A DNA stretch of 23,989 nucleotides, taken from DASPPM01 sp035604475 (GTDB lineage Bacteria; Pseudomonadota; Alphaproteobacteria; JACZXZ01). Location: the NCBI GenBank assembly GCA_035604475.1, contig DATNIJ010000285.1:1-23989 (forward strand). The letters run 5' to 3'. Below the pieces are notes generated by a model that saw only the letters and a list, made by a program, of their open reading frames with translations, did not search any database and was not told where the DNA came from. The first letter of the stretch is position 1. Each line of letters opens with the position of its first letter. Positions 1-6,831 of this stretch are shown in pieces. Position numbers and translations under genes: made by a program.

Positions 1-837
1 GGCCGCGAGATCGTTGATGGCGCCGCGCACCGCGGCCGTGAGCTCGGCCTCGCTCCCCGGATGCATCATGATGTAGGAGACCCGGCTCATCAGGTCCTCG
101 CCGAAGCGGATCTGCGGGTTCATCATGCCGACCGCCGCGACCACCTCCCCGCTCGCGAGCTCGCACAAGTGCGCCGCGATCGTGGTCGAGCCCACGTCGA
201 CGGCGACGCCGTAGGCCTTGTCGCGGAAGCCGGGCCAGATCGCGACGAGCTCGCACTCGTCGTGGACCGCGACGGTCACCTTCCAGCCGCCCTTGCGCAA
301 GCTCTCCTGCAACGTCTGCATGACGTGGAGATCGCAGGTGAGCCCGGCGAGCTGCCATTCGGCCTCGAGCGCCTCCAGGAGGCGCCGCAGGTCGCTCGCC
401 GGTGCGGCGAGCTCGGGCTCGCGCACCTCGACGTAATGGAGGCGCACCGCGGGATCGAGCTCGATCGCGACCGCCTCGACCGGCTTGCGCACGAGCTGGC
501 GATGGACCTGGCTCTCCGGCGGCACGTCGATGACGAGATCGCCCAGCATGCGGGCGGCACAGGAGAGCCGCCGGCCGGAGGCGAGCGGCTTGCGCCGCGC
601 ATAGGCCGCCTCGACCTCGGAGAAGGGCGAGAGGTGCTCGTCCAAGGACGCGATGCCGTGCTTGGCGAACTCGCCCTCGCTGAGGGCCACTTGGCAGCGC
701 CCGCAAATGCCGCGGCCGCCGCACACCGAATCGATGTCGACGCCGAGCTCGCGCGCGGCGCGCAAGACCGGCGTGCCGGGCGGAAAGCGCCCCCGCCGGC
801 CCGATGGCGTGAAGACGATGAGAGGATCAGGAGGCAC
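1..837 (-). CDS. Corrinoid-activation protein (RACo-like; [2Fe-2S] plus ASKHA domain), 3' part outside window
   Basis: Reductive activator that returns oxidised Co(II) corrinoid protein to Co(I), using ATP and an iron-sulfur electron donor. The 279 visible residues start with a plant-type ferredoxin domain whose cysteines sit at C39, C45, C48 (C-x5-C-x2-C) and C93. A linker follows, then the start of an ASKHA/DUF4445 domain with the phosphate-binding motif DVGSTT at 214-219 and the family segment NPQIRFGEDLMSR at 240-252. The remainder lies beyond the left edge. The GTG start at 837 is the first possible start in this frame and overlaps the end of the upstream methyltransferase gene by 11 nt, so the two are translationally coupled. 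It is the last visible gene of the corrinoid operon. The family call is firm. Which corrinoid protein it serves is inferred from its neighbours. Confidence 0.9.
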   Translation of the reverse strand, partial: MPPDPLIVFTPSGRRGRFPPGTPVLRAARELGVDIDSVCGGRGICGRCQVALSEGEFAKHGIASLDEHLSPFSEVEAAYARRKPLASGRRLSCAARMLGDLVIDVPPESQVHRQLVRKPVEAVAIELDPAVRLHYVEVREPELAAPASDLRRLLEALEAEWQLAGLTCDLHVMQTLQESLRKGGWKVTVAVHDECELVAIWPGFRDKAYGVAVDVGSTTIAAHLCELASGEVVAAVGMMNPQIRFGEDLMSRVSYIMMHPGSEAELTAAVRGAINDLAA

Positions 838-1738
838 GGCGGCGCCTGCCCTCGCGCCGGCCGCGCGCTGCCTCGCCCTCGGACCCCGCCGGCGGGGCCT
901 CGCGGAAGCGGCGGATCCAGCGCGCGCAATTGGGGTCGTGCCCCATCATCACGTCGGCACCCATGACGGCCTTGAGGATCTCCTCGTGGCAGGGGTTGGT
1001 GATCGCGGACGTCATGCCGGCCGCGATCGCCACGCAAAGGAATGCGGCGTTGATGCCGCCGCGTCCGGGCAGGCCGAAGCTGATGTTGGAGGCGCCGCAG
1101 GTCGTGTTGACCTTGAGCTCCTCGCGCAAGCGGCGGATGAGATGCATCGCCTGCACGCCCGCCTGGCCCACCGCACCCACCGGCATGACGAGCGGATCGA
1201 CGACGACGTCGCAGGCCGGAATGCCGTGGTCCGCCGCGCGCTCGACGATCCTCTTCGCGACCGCGAAGCGCACGTCGGGGTCCTCGGAGATGCCGCTCTC
1301 GTCGTTCGAGATGGCGACGACCGCAGCCCCGTGCTTCTTGACGAGCGGCAGCACGCTCTCGAGCCGCTCGTCCTCGCCGGTCACCGAGTTGACGAGGGGC
1401 TTTCCCTTGTAGACGGCAAGCCCGGCCGCGAGTGCCGCCACGATCGAGGAATCGATCGAGAGCGGGACGTCGGTGACGCTCTGGACGAGCTCGATGGCCT
1501 TGGCGAGGAGGGCGGGCTCGTCGGCGAGCGGAATGCCGGCGTTCACGTCGAGCATGTGAGCGCCGGCCTCGACCTGCGCCAGCGCGTCGCGCTCGATCCG
1601 GCTGAAGTCGCCGGCCAGCATCTCCTCGCCGAGGATTTTACGCCCCGTCGGGTTGATGCGCTCGCCGATGATGACGAAGGGCCGATCGAAGCCGATCACG
1701 GCCTCCTTGCTCGCGGAGCTCACTACGGTATCGGTCAT
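827..1738 (-). CDS. Methyltetrahydrofolate:corrinoid methyltransferase (MtrH/AcsE-like, pterin-binding)
   Basis: A 303-aa TIM-barrel protein of the pterin-binding family (dihydropteroate synthase/AcsE/MtrH fold). It is expected to transfer a methyl group between the corrinoid protein and tetrahydrofolate in the cytoplasm. Visible motifs are GERINPTGR (25-33), LDVNAG (63-68), SIDSS (94-98) and NSVTGE (117-122), which line the pterin pocket in this family. The ATG at 1738 overlaps the metF stop as ATGA. The open frame extends upstream to 2191, but that extension lies inside metF and is not coding. The last ~25 residues are Arg/Gly/Glu-rich and probably disordered. It is too short to be a cobalamin-dependent methionine synthase. 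In this operon the likely direction is from methyl-corrinoid to methyl-THF, which metF then oxidises. Confidence 0.9.
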   Translation of the reverse strand: MTDTVVSSASKEAVIGFDRPFVIIGERINPTGRKILGEEMLAGDFSRIERDALAQVEAGAHMLDVNAGIPLADEPALLAKAIELVQSVTDVPLSIDSSIVAALAAGLAVYKGKPLVNSVTGEDERLESVLPLVKKHGAAVVAISNDESGISEDPDVRFAVAKRIVERAADHGIPACDVVVDPLVMPVGAVGQAGVQAMHLIRRLREELKVNTTCGASNISFGLPGRGGINAAFLCVAIAAGMTSAITNPCHEEILKAVMGADVMMGHDPNCARWIRRFREAPPAGSEGEAARGRREGRRRRAS

Positions 1739-2754
1739 GATGCGGCCTTCTGCTGTTGGGTTTGCCCGTCGCGGCTCGGGTACCACGGCACGCGGCCTTG
1801 CAGCACGCCCGAGGCGGCAATGACCTCGGCCACCGCCTCCTCCTGGCGATAGGCCATCACGTGCACGCCGGCCACACCCTTGAGCGCGCGGATCTCCTGG
1901 ATGAGCTCGACGCAGAGCCGGCGTCCCTCGCGCTTGGCGTCCGGAGCCGAAGCGAGGCGCCTCACCACGGCATCCGGGATATGCACGCCGGGGACGTGGC
2001 TGCGCAGCCACTCGGCCGTGCGCGCAGACGGCAGCGGCCCGACGCCCACCAGGATGAAGACCTTGTCCAAGAGCCCGAGCTCCTCGACCTCGGCCATGAA
2101 GGCCTTGAGCCGCGGCACGTCGAAGCAGTATTGCGTCTGGATGAACTGCGCGCCCGCCGCCGCCTTCTTCGCGAGACGGCGCGCGCGCCACTCGTAGGGC
2201 GGGGCGAAGGGATTCTCCGCAGCCCCGAGGAAGAAGCGCGGCGGGCTCGCGAGCTTGCGCCCGCTCTGGAAGCGGCCCTCATCGCGCAGCGTGCGCGCGA
2301 GCGCGAGAAGCGAAAGGCTGTCGAGATCGAACACCGGTTTCGCCTCGGGATGATCCCCCGATTCGACGCCGTCGCCCGTGAGGCAGAGGAGGCTGCACAC
2401 CCCCATGGCGGCGGCCCCCAGGATGTCGCCTTGGATCGCGATGCGATTGCGGTCGCGGCAGGAGATCTGCATCACCGGCGAATAGCCGATGCGCGTGAGC
2501 AAGGCGCAGACGGCAACGCTCGACATGTGGCAGTTGGCCCCGCTGCCGTCGGTCGCGTTGATGGCATCGACCTGGCCGTCGAAGATGCGCGCCCGCGCGT
2601 AGACCTCCTCCGCATCGGCGGAGTCGGGCGGGGCGAGCTCCGCGGTGACGGCGAACGCCCCCGCGCGCAGCACGCGCTCGAGCCGGCCCGGCGAGGAATG
2701 GCCGGGGAGGATGGGCAGCGGCTGGCCGGGCTCGGGCTCGTCGGCAAAGATCAT
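1735..2754 (-). CDS. metF: Methylenetetrahydrofolate reductase (MetF family)
   Basis: A 339-aa FAD-dependent reductase of the MetF TIM-barrel family that interconverts 5-methyl-THF and 5,10-methylene-THF. Recognisable segments are VTAELAPP near residue 36 (E39 sits where E. coli MetF has its catalytic Glu28), the DAINATDG stretch, QISCRDRNR, LTGDG and QFIQTQYCFD. The protein is longer than E. coli MetF (296 aa) through a short N-terminal extension and a C-terminal tail. The start at 2754 overlaps the stop of the MetV-like gene (ATGA), and its stop overlaps the methyltransferase start (ATGA). That tight coupling with metV and corrinoid genes suggests a dedicated catabolic copy working in the oxidative direction, not the biosynthetic MetF for methionine. 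The direction is inference; the family is clear. Confidence 0.92.
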   Translation of the reverse strand: MIFADEPEPGQPLPILPGHSSPGRLERVLRAGAFAVTAELAPPDSADAEEVYARARIFDGQVDAINATDGSGANCHMSSVAVCALLTRIGYSPVMQISCRDRNRIAIQGDILGAAAMGVCSLLCLTGDGVESGDHPEAKPVFDLDSLSLLALARTLRDEGRFQSGRKLASPPRFFLGAAENPFAPPYEWRARRLAKKAAAGAQFIQTQYCFDVPRLKAFMAEVEELGLLDKVFILVGVGPLPSARTAEWLRSHVPGVHIPDAVVRRLASAPDAKREGRRLCVELIQEIRALKGVAGVHVMAYRQEEAVAEVIAASGVLQGRVPWYPSRDGQTQQQKAAS

Positions 2755-3215
2755 GACGGCACCCCCGCCCGCTCGCGAACGAGCCTGAGCCAGGTCGAGG
2801 AGCCCTTGAGGCGGCGGTCAAGCGGCGCCGCCACCGCCTCGAACGCAGCAGCTCCCGCGCGCATGCGCCGGCTGCCCTCCCAGGCCTCGACCCAGACGCA
2901 ACGCATCGCGGGCTCGATCTCGCAAGAGCCGTCCGCGCGCACGCCGCCGCACGGTCCGTTGCGCAGCTCCTTGGGACAGTTCATCGGGCAGGTCATGCCG
3001 GTCGAGCTCAAGACGCATTGGCCGCACATGCGGCAGTCGAAGAGGAGTCCCTTCACCGCCCTCTCGACGGCGGCCGTCGGCCGCTCCAGGCGGCGATGGC
3101 CGATGGCGCGAAGAATTGGCGCCAGTGCCACGAGCATGCCCCCGAAGAGGCGGTAGACCGTCTCGAGCCCGCGCGCATGCCGCGTCGAGAACAGCCGCAG
3201 CGCGTACATGACCAT
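2751..3215 (-). CDS. MetV-like cysteine-rich partner of MetF (MTHFR_C domain)
   Basis: A 154-aa protein of the MTHFR C-terminal (MetV) family, the small metal-binding subunit that accompanies MetF in acetogens. The diagnostic cysteine block lies at residues 61-106: C61, C64, C67, then TGMTCPMNCPK (C76, C80), RNGPCGG (C89), C98 and C106. The first ~50 residues are basic and hydrophobic and match nothing I know. An upstream in-frame ATG at 3263 exists, but the ATG at 3215 has a GGGAG ribosome-binding site four bases before it, so I use 3215; 3209 is also possible. The gene follows DUF1638 after about 50 nt and overlaps metF by four bases. Stand-alone metV next to metF supports a MetVF-type complex. 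Its electron acceptor is not visible here. Confidence 0.85.
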   Translation of the reverse strand: MVMYALRLFSTRHARGLETVYRLFGGMLVALAPILRAIGHRRLERPTAAVERAVKGLLFDCRMCGQCVLSSTGMTCPMNCPKELRNGPCGGVRADGSCEIEPAMRCVWVEAWEGSRRMRAGAAAFEAVAAPLDRRLKGSSTWLRLVRERAGVPS

Positions 3216-3266
3216 AGATCTCCCGAAAAATCGCCGTCGCAAGCCCTGCCCTCTCCCTCCCATCCC

Positions 3267-3929
3267 TCAGGGCTGGGCCCGAGGCACTTCGTCTCCAGGG
3301 AGTGGGAGGCTGAGGGCAGCGGGCGGGCGCTCGCGTTCGTTGACCGACATGAGCGCGCGCTCGAGATCGCCGTAGCCGGTCGAGCGCAGCTCGAAGGCAA
3401 GGCCGAGCCGGGCCGCCGCAGCGCGCGCCGCCTCCTCGAGCTCGGGCGAGCGAACTTGCGCCAGATAGACGAGCCGCTTGTAATTGCCGAAGTAGAGCGG
3501 CAGCAGCTCGGGATGGCGGTCGATGCCGAGTCCCTGGATTACGAGCCGCCCGAAATGCCGCGCGAGAAAATCAGTCAAATAGAAGCTGCAGGGCTCCTCC
3601 TCCGAGAGCTCGGCGAAGAGAGGGGTGCCGGCGAAGAACTCGTAGCAATGCGCCCCTTGGATGCGCTCGACTCCCTCCTCGGCGAGCATCGCGTCGAGCG
3701 CTCCGCCCGTGCCGCAGTCGCCGTAGAGCACGAAAATACGCCCGAAGCGCGCGCGGCCCTTGCGGATCTTGGCGCGCACCGCCTCCGTGATCAGCGCCGG
3801 CGTGTTGTGGAGCTTGGCGGGGAGGCATTCGACCGTCATCTGCTCGAGGCGATTGGCGCGGACGACGGCCGTGATCTCGCGGGCGAGCGCTCCGCAGGCG
3901 ATGAGAAGGACTGGCCCCCCGCCGCGCAT
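3267..3929 (-). CDS. DUF1638 family protein
   Basis: A 220-aa cytoplasmic protein of the DUF1638 family, with no signal peptide or membrane segment. Family features are the hydrophobic N-terminus ending in LLIACGAL (C12), the conserved LPAKLHNTP region, VLYGDCGTGG near 68-77, GAHCYEFFAG and a C-terminal LGNYK-like stretch (YFGNYKRLVY). No biochemical function is established that I can name. The family is repeatedly found beside trimethylamine/betaine-type corrinoid methyltransferases, as here. The start at 3929 is three bases after the stop of the corrinoid-protein gene. The conserved Cys and His residues could bind metal or corrinoid, which is speculation. I expect an accessory role in the methyl-transfer pathway. 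Confidence 0.85.
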   Translation of the reverse strand: MRGGGPVLLIACGALAREITAVVRANRLEQMTVECLPAKLHNTPALITEAVRAKIRKGRARFGRIFVLYGDCGTGGALDAMLAEEGVERIQGAHCYEFFAGTPLFAELSEEEPCSFYLTDFLARHFGRLVIQGLGIDRHPELLPLYFGNYKRLVYLAQVRSPELEEAARAAAARLGLAFELRSTGYGDLERALMSVNERERPPAALSLPLPGDEVPRAQP

Positions 3930-3932
3930 CGC

Positions 3933-4658
3933 TTAAGTCCCCGTCTGGCGCAGGCTCGGCGCCTGGCGGCGCTCGGCGATGAGCTGCTTGGCGGTCTCGA
4001 CCGCCATCGCCGCGTCGCGGCAGTAGGCATCTGCCCCCACCGCCTTGCCGAAGCTCTCGTTCAAGGGAGCGCCTCCGACGAGCACGATGTAGTCCTCGCG
4101 GATGCCCTTCTCCTTGAGCGTGTCGATCACGACCTTCATATAGGGCATGGTGGTAGTAAGCAGCGCCGACATGCCTAGAATGTCCGGCTTGTGCGTCTCG
4201 AGCGCCTTGAGATAGTTCTCGACCGGGTTGTTGATGCCGAGGTCGATGACCTCGAAGCCCGCACCCTCGAGCATCATGGCGACGAGATTCTTGCCGATGT
4301 CGTGCACGTCGCCCTTCACGGTGCCGATCACGATCTTGCCGATCGGTGCCACGTCGGACTTGGCGAGGATCGGGCGCAATATCTCCATGCCGCCCTTCAT
4401 CGCGTTGGCGGCGAGCAATACCTCCGGCACGAAGAGGATGCCGTCGCGGAAGTCGATGCCGACGATGCGCATGCCCTCGACAAGGGCCTCGTTCAGCACC
4501 TTCTCGGCGGGCCAGCCGCGCGCGAGCAGGATGCGCGTGCCCGCCTCGATCTCCGCCCTGAGGCCGTTGTAGAGATCGTCGTGCATCTGCTCGACGAGCT
4601 CCTTGTCATCGAGGCTATTGAGATCGAGCTCGTCGCCGCTCTCCGCGTTCTCGGCCAT
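3933..4658 (-). CDS. Corrinoid (B12-binding) methyl-carrier protein, MtbC/MtgC type
   Basis: A 241-aa two-domain corrinoid protein. The N-terminal helical cap (about 15-100) contains the family segment LNEALVEGMRIVG. The C-terminal Rossmann-like B12 domain (about 105-230) carries the base-off signature: DVHDIG with cobalt ligand H119, then SALLTTT (S164) and LVGGAPLN (G195-G196). It accepts a methyl group from a substrate-specific methyltransferase and passes it to the pterin methyltransferase. An open frame continues upstream to 4856, but the ATG at 4658 has AGGTGA at good distance and matches the usual protein length of about 210-240 aa. It opens the tightly spaced gene run. No MttB-type partner is visible in the window. 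Confidence 0.93.
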   Translation of the reverse strand: MAENAESGDELDLNSLDDKELVEQMHDDLYNGLRAEIEAGTRILLARGWPAEKVLNEALVEGMRIVGIDFRDGILFVPEVLLAANAMKGGMEILRPILAKSDVAPIGKIVIGTVKGDVHDIGKNLVAMMLEGAGFEVIDLGINNPVENYLKALETHKPDILGMSALLTTTMPYMKVVIDTLKEKGIREDYIVLVGGAPLNESFGKAVGADAYCRDAAMAVETAKQLIAERRQAPSLRQTGT

Positions 4659-4747
4659 CTTGTCACCTGCGCTCCTGCCGTCCAACCGCTGCCTGCACAT
4701 TAAGGGTTCTGCCGTGTCCGGCTGACGCTGGCGAGACGCGGACTTGC

Positions 4748-4765
4748 ACAAATACGACAAATCGT
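4748..4765 (-). promoter_or_regulatory. Possible operator upstream of corrinoid operon
   Basis: The 140-nt gap between the CWC gene and the corrinoid-protein gene is AT-richer than its surroundings. It contains two adjacent near-copies, ACAAATACG and ACAAATCG. The second forms the inverted repeat ACGA-N4-TCGT. I find no convincing -35/-10 pair, so a regulator site is only a suggestion. Confidence 0.25.
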
Positions 4766-4798
4766 CTCGTAAATGCCGTTTTTGGATAAGGAATCCGC

Positions 4799-5020
4799 CT
4801 AAGGGGCGGGACCGCCGAGCGCCTCTGCTGCGACCACGGCAAGACAATCCGGGCAATAGCAGCCGAGCGCCGGCTCAAGGGCCTCGCGCGGCAGCTTGAA
4901 GGCTTCCTTGCCGCACCAGCAAGGCCCCGCCGGGCAGCAGGCAAAGGAGCGGCCGCAGCGCGGGCAGACGGTCTCGATCTCGCCTGCGGGTAACGCGCCG
5001 CCCCTCTCTTCTGCGCGCAT
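4799..5020 (-). CDS. Small cysteine-rich CWC-family protein
   Basis: A 73-aa protein with nine cysteines: C19, C22, C28, C29, C34, C36, C54, C56 and C59. The order CPRCG, then a Cys pair, GPCWC and CYCPDCL matches the 'cysteine-rich CWC' family, a probable metal-binding knuckle of unknown function. The frame is open up to 5119 with alternative ATGs at 5059 and 5053. I chose 5020 because GGAGGA lies 11 bases upstream and family members are about 70 aa. The gene is in line with the corrinoid operon, 140 nt ahead of it, so co-transcription is possible but unproven. It could supply or sense zinc or another metal for the MetV/RACo/methyltransferase set; that is a guess from position. Confidence 0.72.
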   Translation of the reverse strand: MRAEERGGALPAGEIETVCPRCGRSFACCPAGPCWCGKEAFKLPREALEPALGCYCPDCLAVVAAEALGGPAP

Positions 5021-5153
5021 CGCGGGGAGTTCCTCCGTGCCGAGAGCCGGCATGATCATGACCCCGGCGCCCGCGCGGCGCAAAGGCAAATCCGACCGGG
5101 ACGAACGCGGGCGCGACATGGCGAGAGTGGTCCGCGAAAGTAGTCCTGCCCGC

Positions 5154-6395
5154 TCACACCACGAGGGCGTCCGCGAACGGCGTTCGCGACAGCGTGCGGG
5201 CGCCGCGCGCGGTGATCAGCGCCTGCTCCTCGAGCTTGATGCCCTCCTTCCCGCCCACCTCGCCGATATAGCTTTCGACCGCGATCACCATGTTCTCCTG
5301 GAACTCGCCGTCATAGCCCCACTCCGCGAAGTCGCGGGCATAGGCGATGCTCGGATACTCGTCGACGAGACCGACCCCGTGCACCATCATCATATAGCGG
5401 TTGGGCACGAAGGCCTCCGGGACGGGCCAACAGTGCTCGGCAAACTCGCGGAACGAGAGGCCGGGCTTAATGAGCGCCATGTTGTACAGCACCTGCTCCT
5501 CGGCGAGAGCGTAGAGGCGGCGCTGACCGTTGGTCGGCCGCCGGCCGGGGCATATCCAGCTGCGCGAGATGTCGGCCAAATAGCCGAGCGGGCCCACCAT
5601 GTCGGTGTCGAAGGCGACGACGTCGCCCGCTTGCATCACCCGGTTGCCGGATTCCTGGAACCAGGGGTTGGTGCGCTCGCCCGAGGCGAGCAGGCGGCAT
5701 TCGATCCATTCGCCGTCGTGGGCGATATTCACGTCGTGCAGCACCGCCCACAACTGGTTCTCGGTGATCCCCGGACAAATGGTCTCGCGCATGCGCGCGA
5801 TCGCCGCGTCGCACACCTCCATCGAGAGCTCGAGGGCTGCGATCTCCTCGGGGGATTTGAGGAGGCGCGCGAGCTCGAGGGGCGCTTGCGCATCGAAGAG
5901 CTCGACGCCGCGCGCGGCGAGCGCAAAGGCGCCCATCGGCTCGCAACGGTCGACCGCGAGGCGCCGGTTGCCCCCGCCGTGCTTCGCCACCAGGGCGGCG
6001 ATCTCGTCCGCCCAGAGGACGACCTTCTCCCCTGAGCGCGGGCCCGCGAGGAAATAGAACCACGGTATCGCCGGCCGCACCTCTTGAATGATCTCGAGGT
6101 CCTCGCTGAGGTGCATCGAGCTCGTGTATTCGTACAGCACGACGGGCCCCTCGCTCGGCACGAAGGCCCAGCGCCCCGGCGAATGCATGGTCCAGACCTG
6201 CATGTTGCGGCTGCCCGTCGCATAGCGGATGTTCATGGGATCGGAGAGCAGGCAGCCCATGTAGTCGCGCTTCTTGAGCTCGGCGCGCACGCGCGCGAGG
6301 CGGTAGGCGCGCAGCTTGCGCTGGTCGATCGCGGCGATCCGCGCGGCCACGTCGAATGCGAGCGGAACTGGCTTCTGCGGCTCGGCTAGCGGCAT
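5154..6395 (-). CDS. M24 'peptidase-fold' metalloenzyme, DddP-like (possible DMSP lyase)
   Basis: A 413-aa pita-bread-fold protein: an N-terminal creatinase-like domain (about 30-170) and a C-terminal M24 domain (180-400). Ordinary aminopeptidase P uses D, D, H, E, E as metal ligands. Here the first ligand region is D263-T-D265, followed by D275, H339, E374 and E389. As I recall, DddP of Ruegeria lacuscaerulensis uses D295, D297, D307, H371, E406 and E421. Every interval is identical (2, 10, 64, 35, 15). The recalled substrate-site and catalytic residues Tyr366 and Asp377 fall on Y334 and D345. This strongly suggests the DddP clade, which cleaves DMSP to DMS and acrylate, rather than a proline peptidase. 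Ectoine hydrolase (DoeA/EutD) is the main alternative. ATG at 6395 has a GGGAGGG ribosome-binding site. No signal peptide is seen. Confidence 0.82.
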   Translation of the reverse strand: MPLAEPQKPVPLAFDVAARIAAIDQRKLRAYRLARVRAELKKRDYMGCLLSDPMNIRYATGSRNMQVWTMHSPGRWAFVPSEGPVVLYEYTSSMHLSEDLEIIQEVRPAIPWFYFLAGPRSGEKVVLWADEIAALVAKHGGGNRRLAVDRCEPMGAFALAARGVELFDAQAPLELARLLKSPEEIAALELSMEVCDAAIARMRETICPGITENQLWAVLHDVNIAHDGEWIECRLLASGERTNPWFQESGNRVMQAGDVVAFDTDMVGPLGYLADISRSWICPGRRPTNGQRRLYALAEEQVLYNMALIKPGLSFREFAEHCWPVPEAFVPNRYMMMVHGVGLVDEYPSIAYARDFAEWGYDGEFQENMVIAVESYIGEVGGKEGIKLEEQALITARGARTLSRTPFADALVV

Positions 6396-6430
6396 GGCAA
6401 TGCCCTCCCCCTATGGTTCCCGACACCTTC

Positions 6431-6550
6431 TCACGGCCTCGCCGCGGCGCTCTCAGAGGTGGCGAAGACCGACTCCACGCGGCGGAGCTCCTCGAGCGGA
6501 ATATGGCAGGCGATGGTATGGCCGGCGCCGGCATCGCGCAGCGGCGGCGC
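6431..6550 (-). pseudogene. Remnant: C-terminal tail of an oligopeptide/dipeptide ABC transporter ATPase
   Basis: In the minus frame ending at the TGA at 6431, 39 residues read APPLRDAGAGHTIACHIP and onward to a stop. The pattern PPLRD-x-G-x-GH-x-x-ACH is the characteristic C-terminal extension (oligopeptide/dipeptide transporter C-terminal region) of DppD/DppF/OppD/OppF-type ATPases. There is no ATPase core upstream; the frame runs straight into the ornithine-cyclodeaminase remnant. The tail ends about 35 nt before the DddP-like gene, so an ancestral dpp/opp-like operon may once have preceded that gene. The call rests on one short motif. Confidence 0.6.
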
Positions 6551-6737
6551 CGAGCGCCTCGCCGCGTTGCCATGCCGGCCAGATGAGGAAAAGGTCCGCT
6601 ACCCCCGAGCGCGACGGTTGTGCCAAGAGGAGGCGGTCGACGGCATCGATGCCCTGGCGGTGGCCGGCGCGCAAGGCCTCGATAAGGGCTCGGTAGTCGA
6701 GCGCCCGGTCAACCGCGTCCGCGCCGATCCAACGCAT
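6551..6737 (-). pseudogene. Remnant: N-terminus of an ornithine cyclodeaminase/mu-crystallin family gene
   Basis: From the ATG at 6737 about 60 residues resemble the start of the ornithine cyclodeaminase/alanine dehydrogenase family: MRWIGADAVDRALDYRALI, then AVDRLLLAQPSRSG and LFLIWPAWQRGEALGA. In intact members this last segment leads into the G-x-K-lysine and NAD-binding regions. Here the reading departs at about 6555 and the other ~260 residues are missing. The frame continues meaninglessly to 6453, while a different frame picks up the ABC-ATPase tail. The most economical reading is one deletion joining two genes of the same orientation. Confidence 0.6.
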
Positions 6738-6831
6738 CGCCGTCTTGCCCCGTTTGCTTGCGGGCGAGCAGCCGCTACGCTCATATTGGCATATCCGGCG
6801 CGCGCCATCACGCCCGAGAGGAGGAGACGCC

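Noticed and set aside
1739..2191. N-terminal extension of the pterin methyltransferase frame
   Set aside because: It lies inside metF in another frame, and the ATGA overlap plus family length place the true start at 1738.
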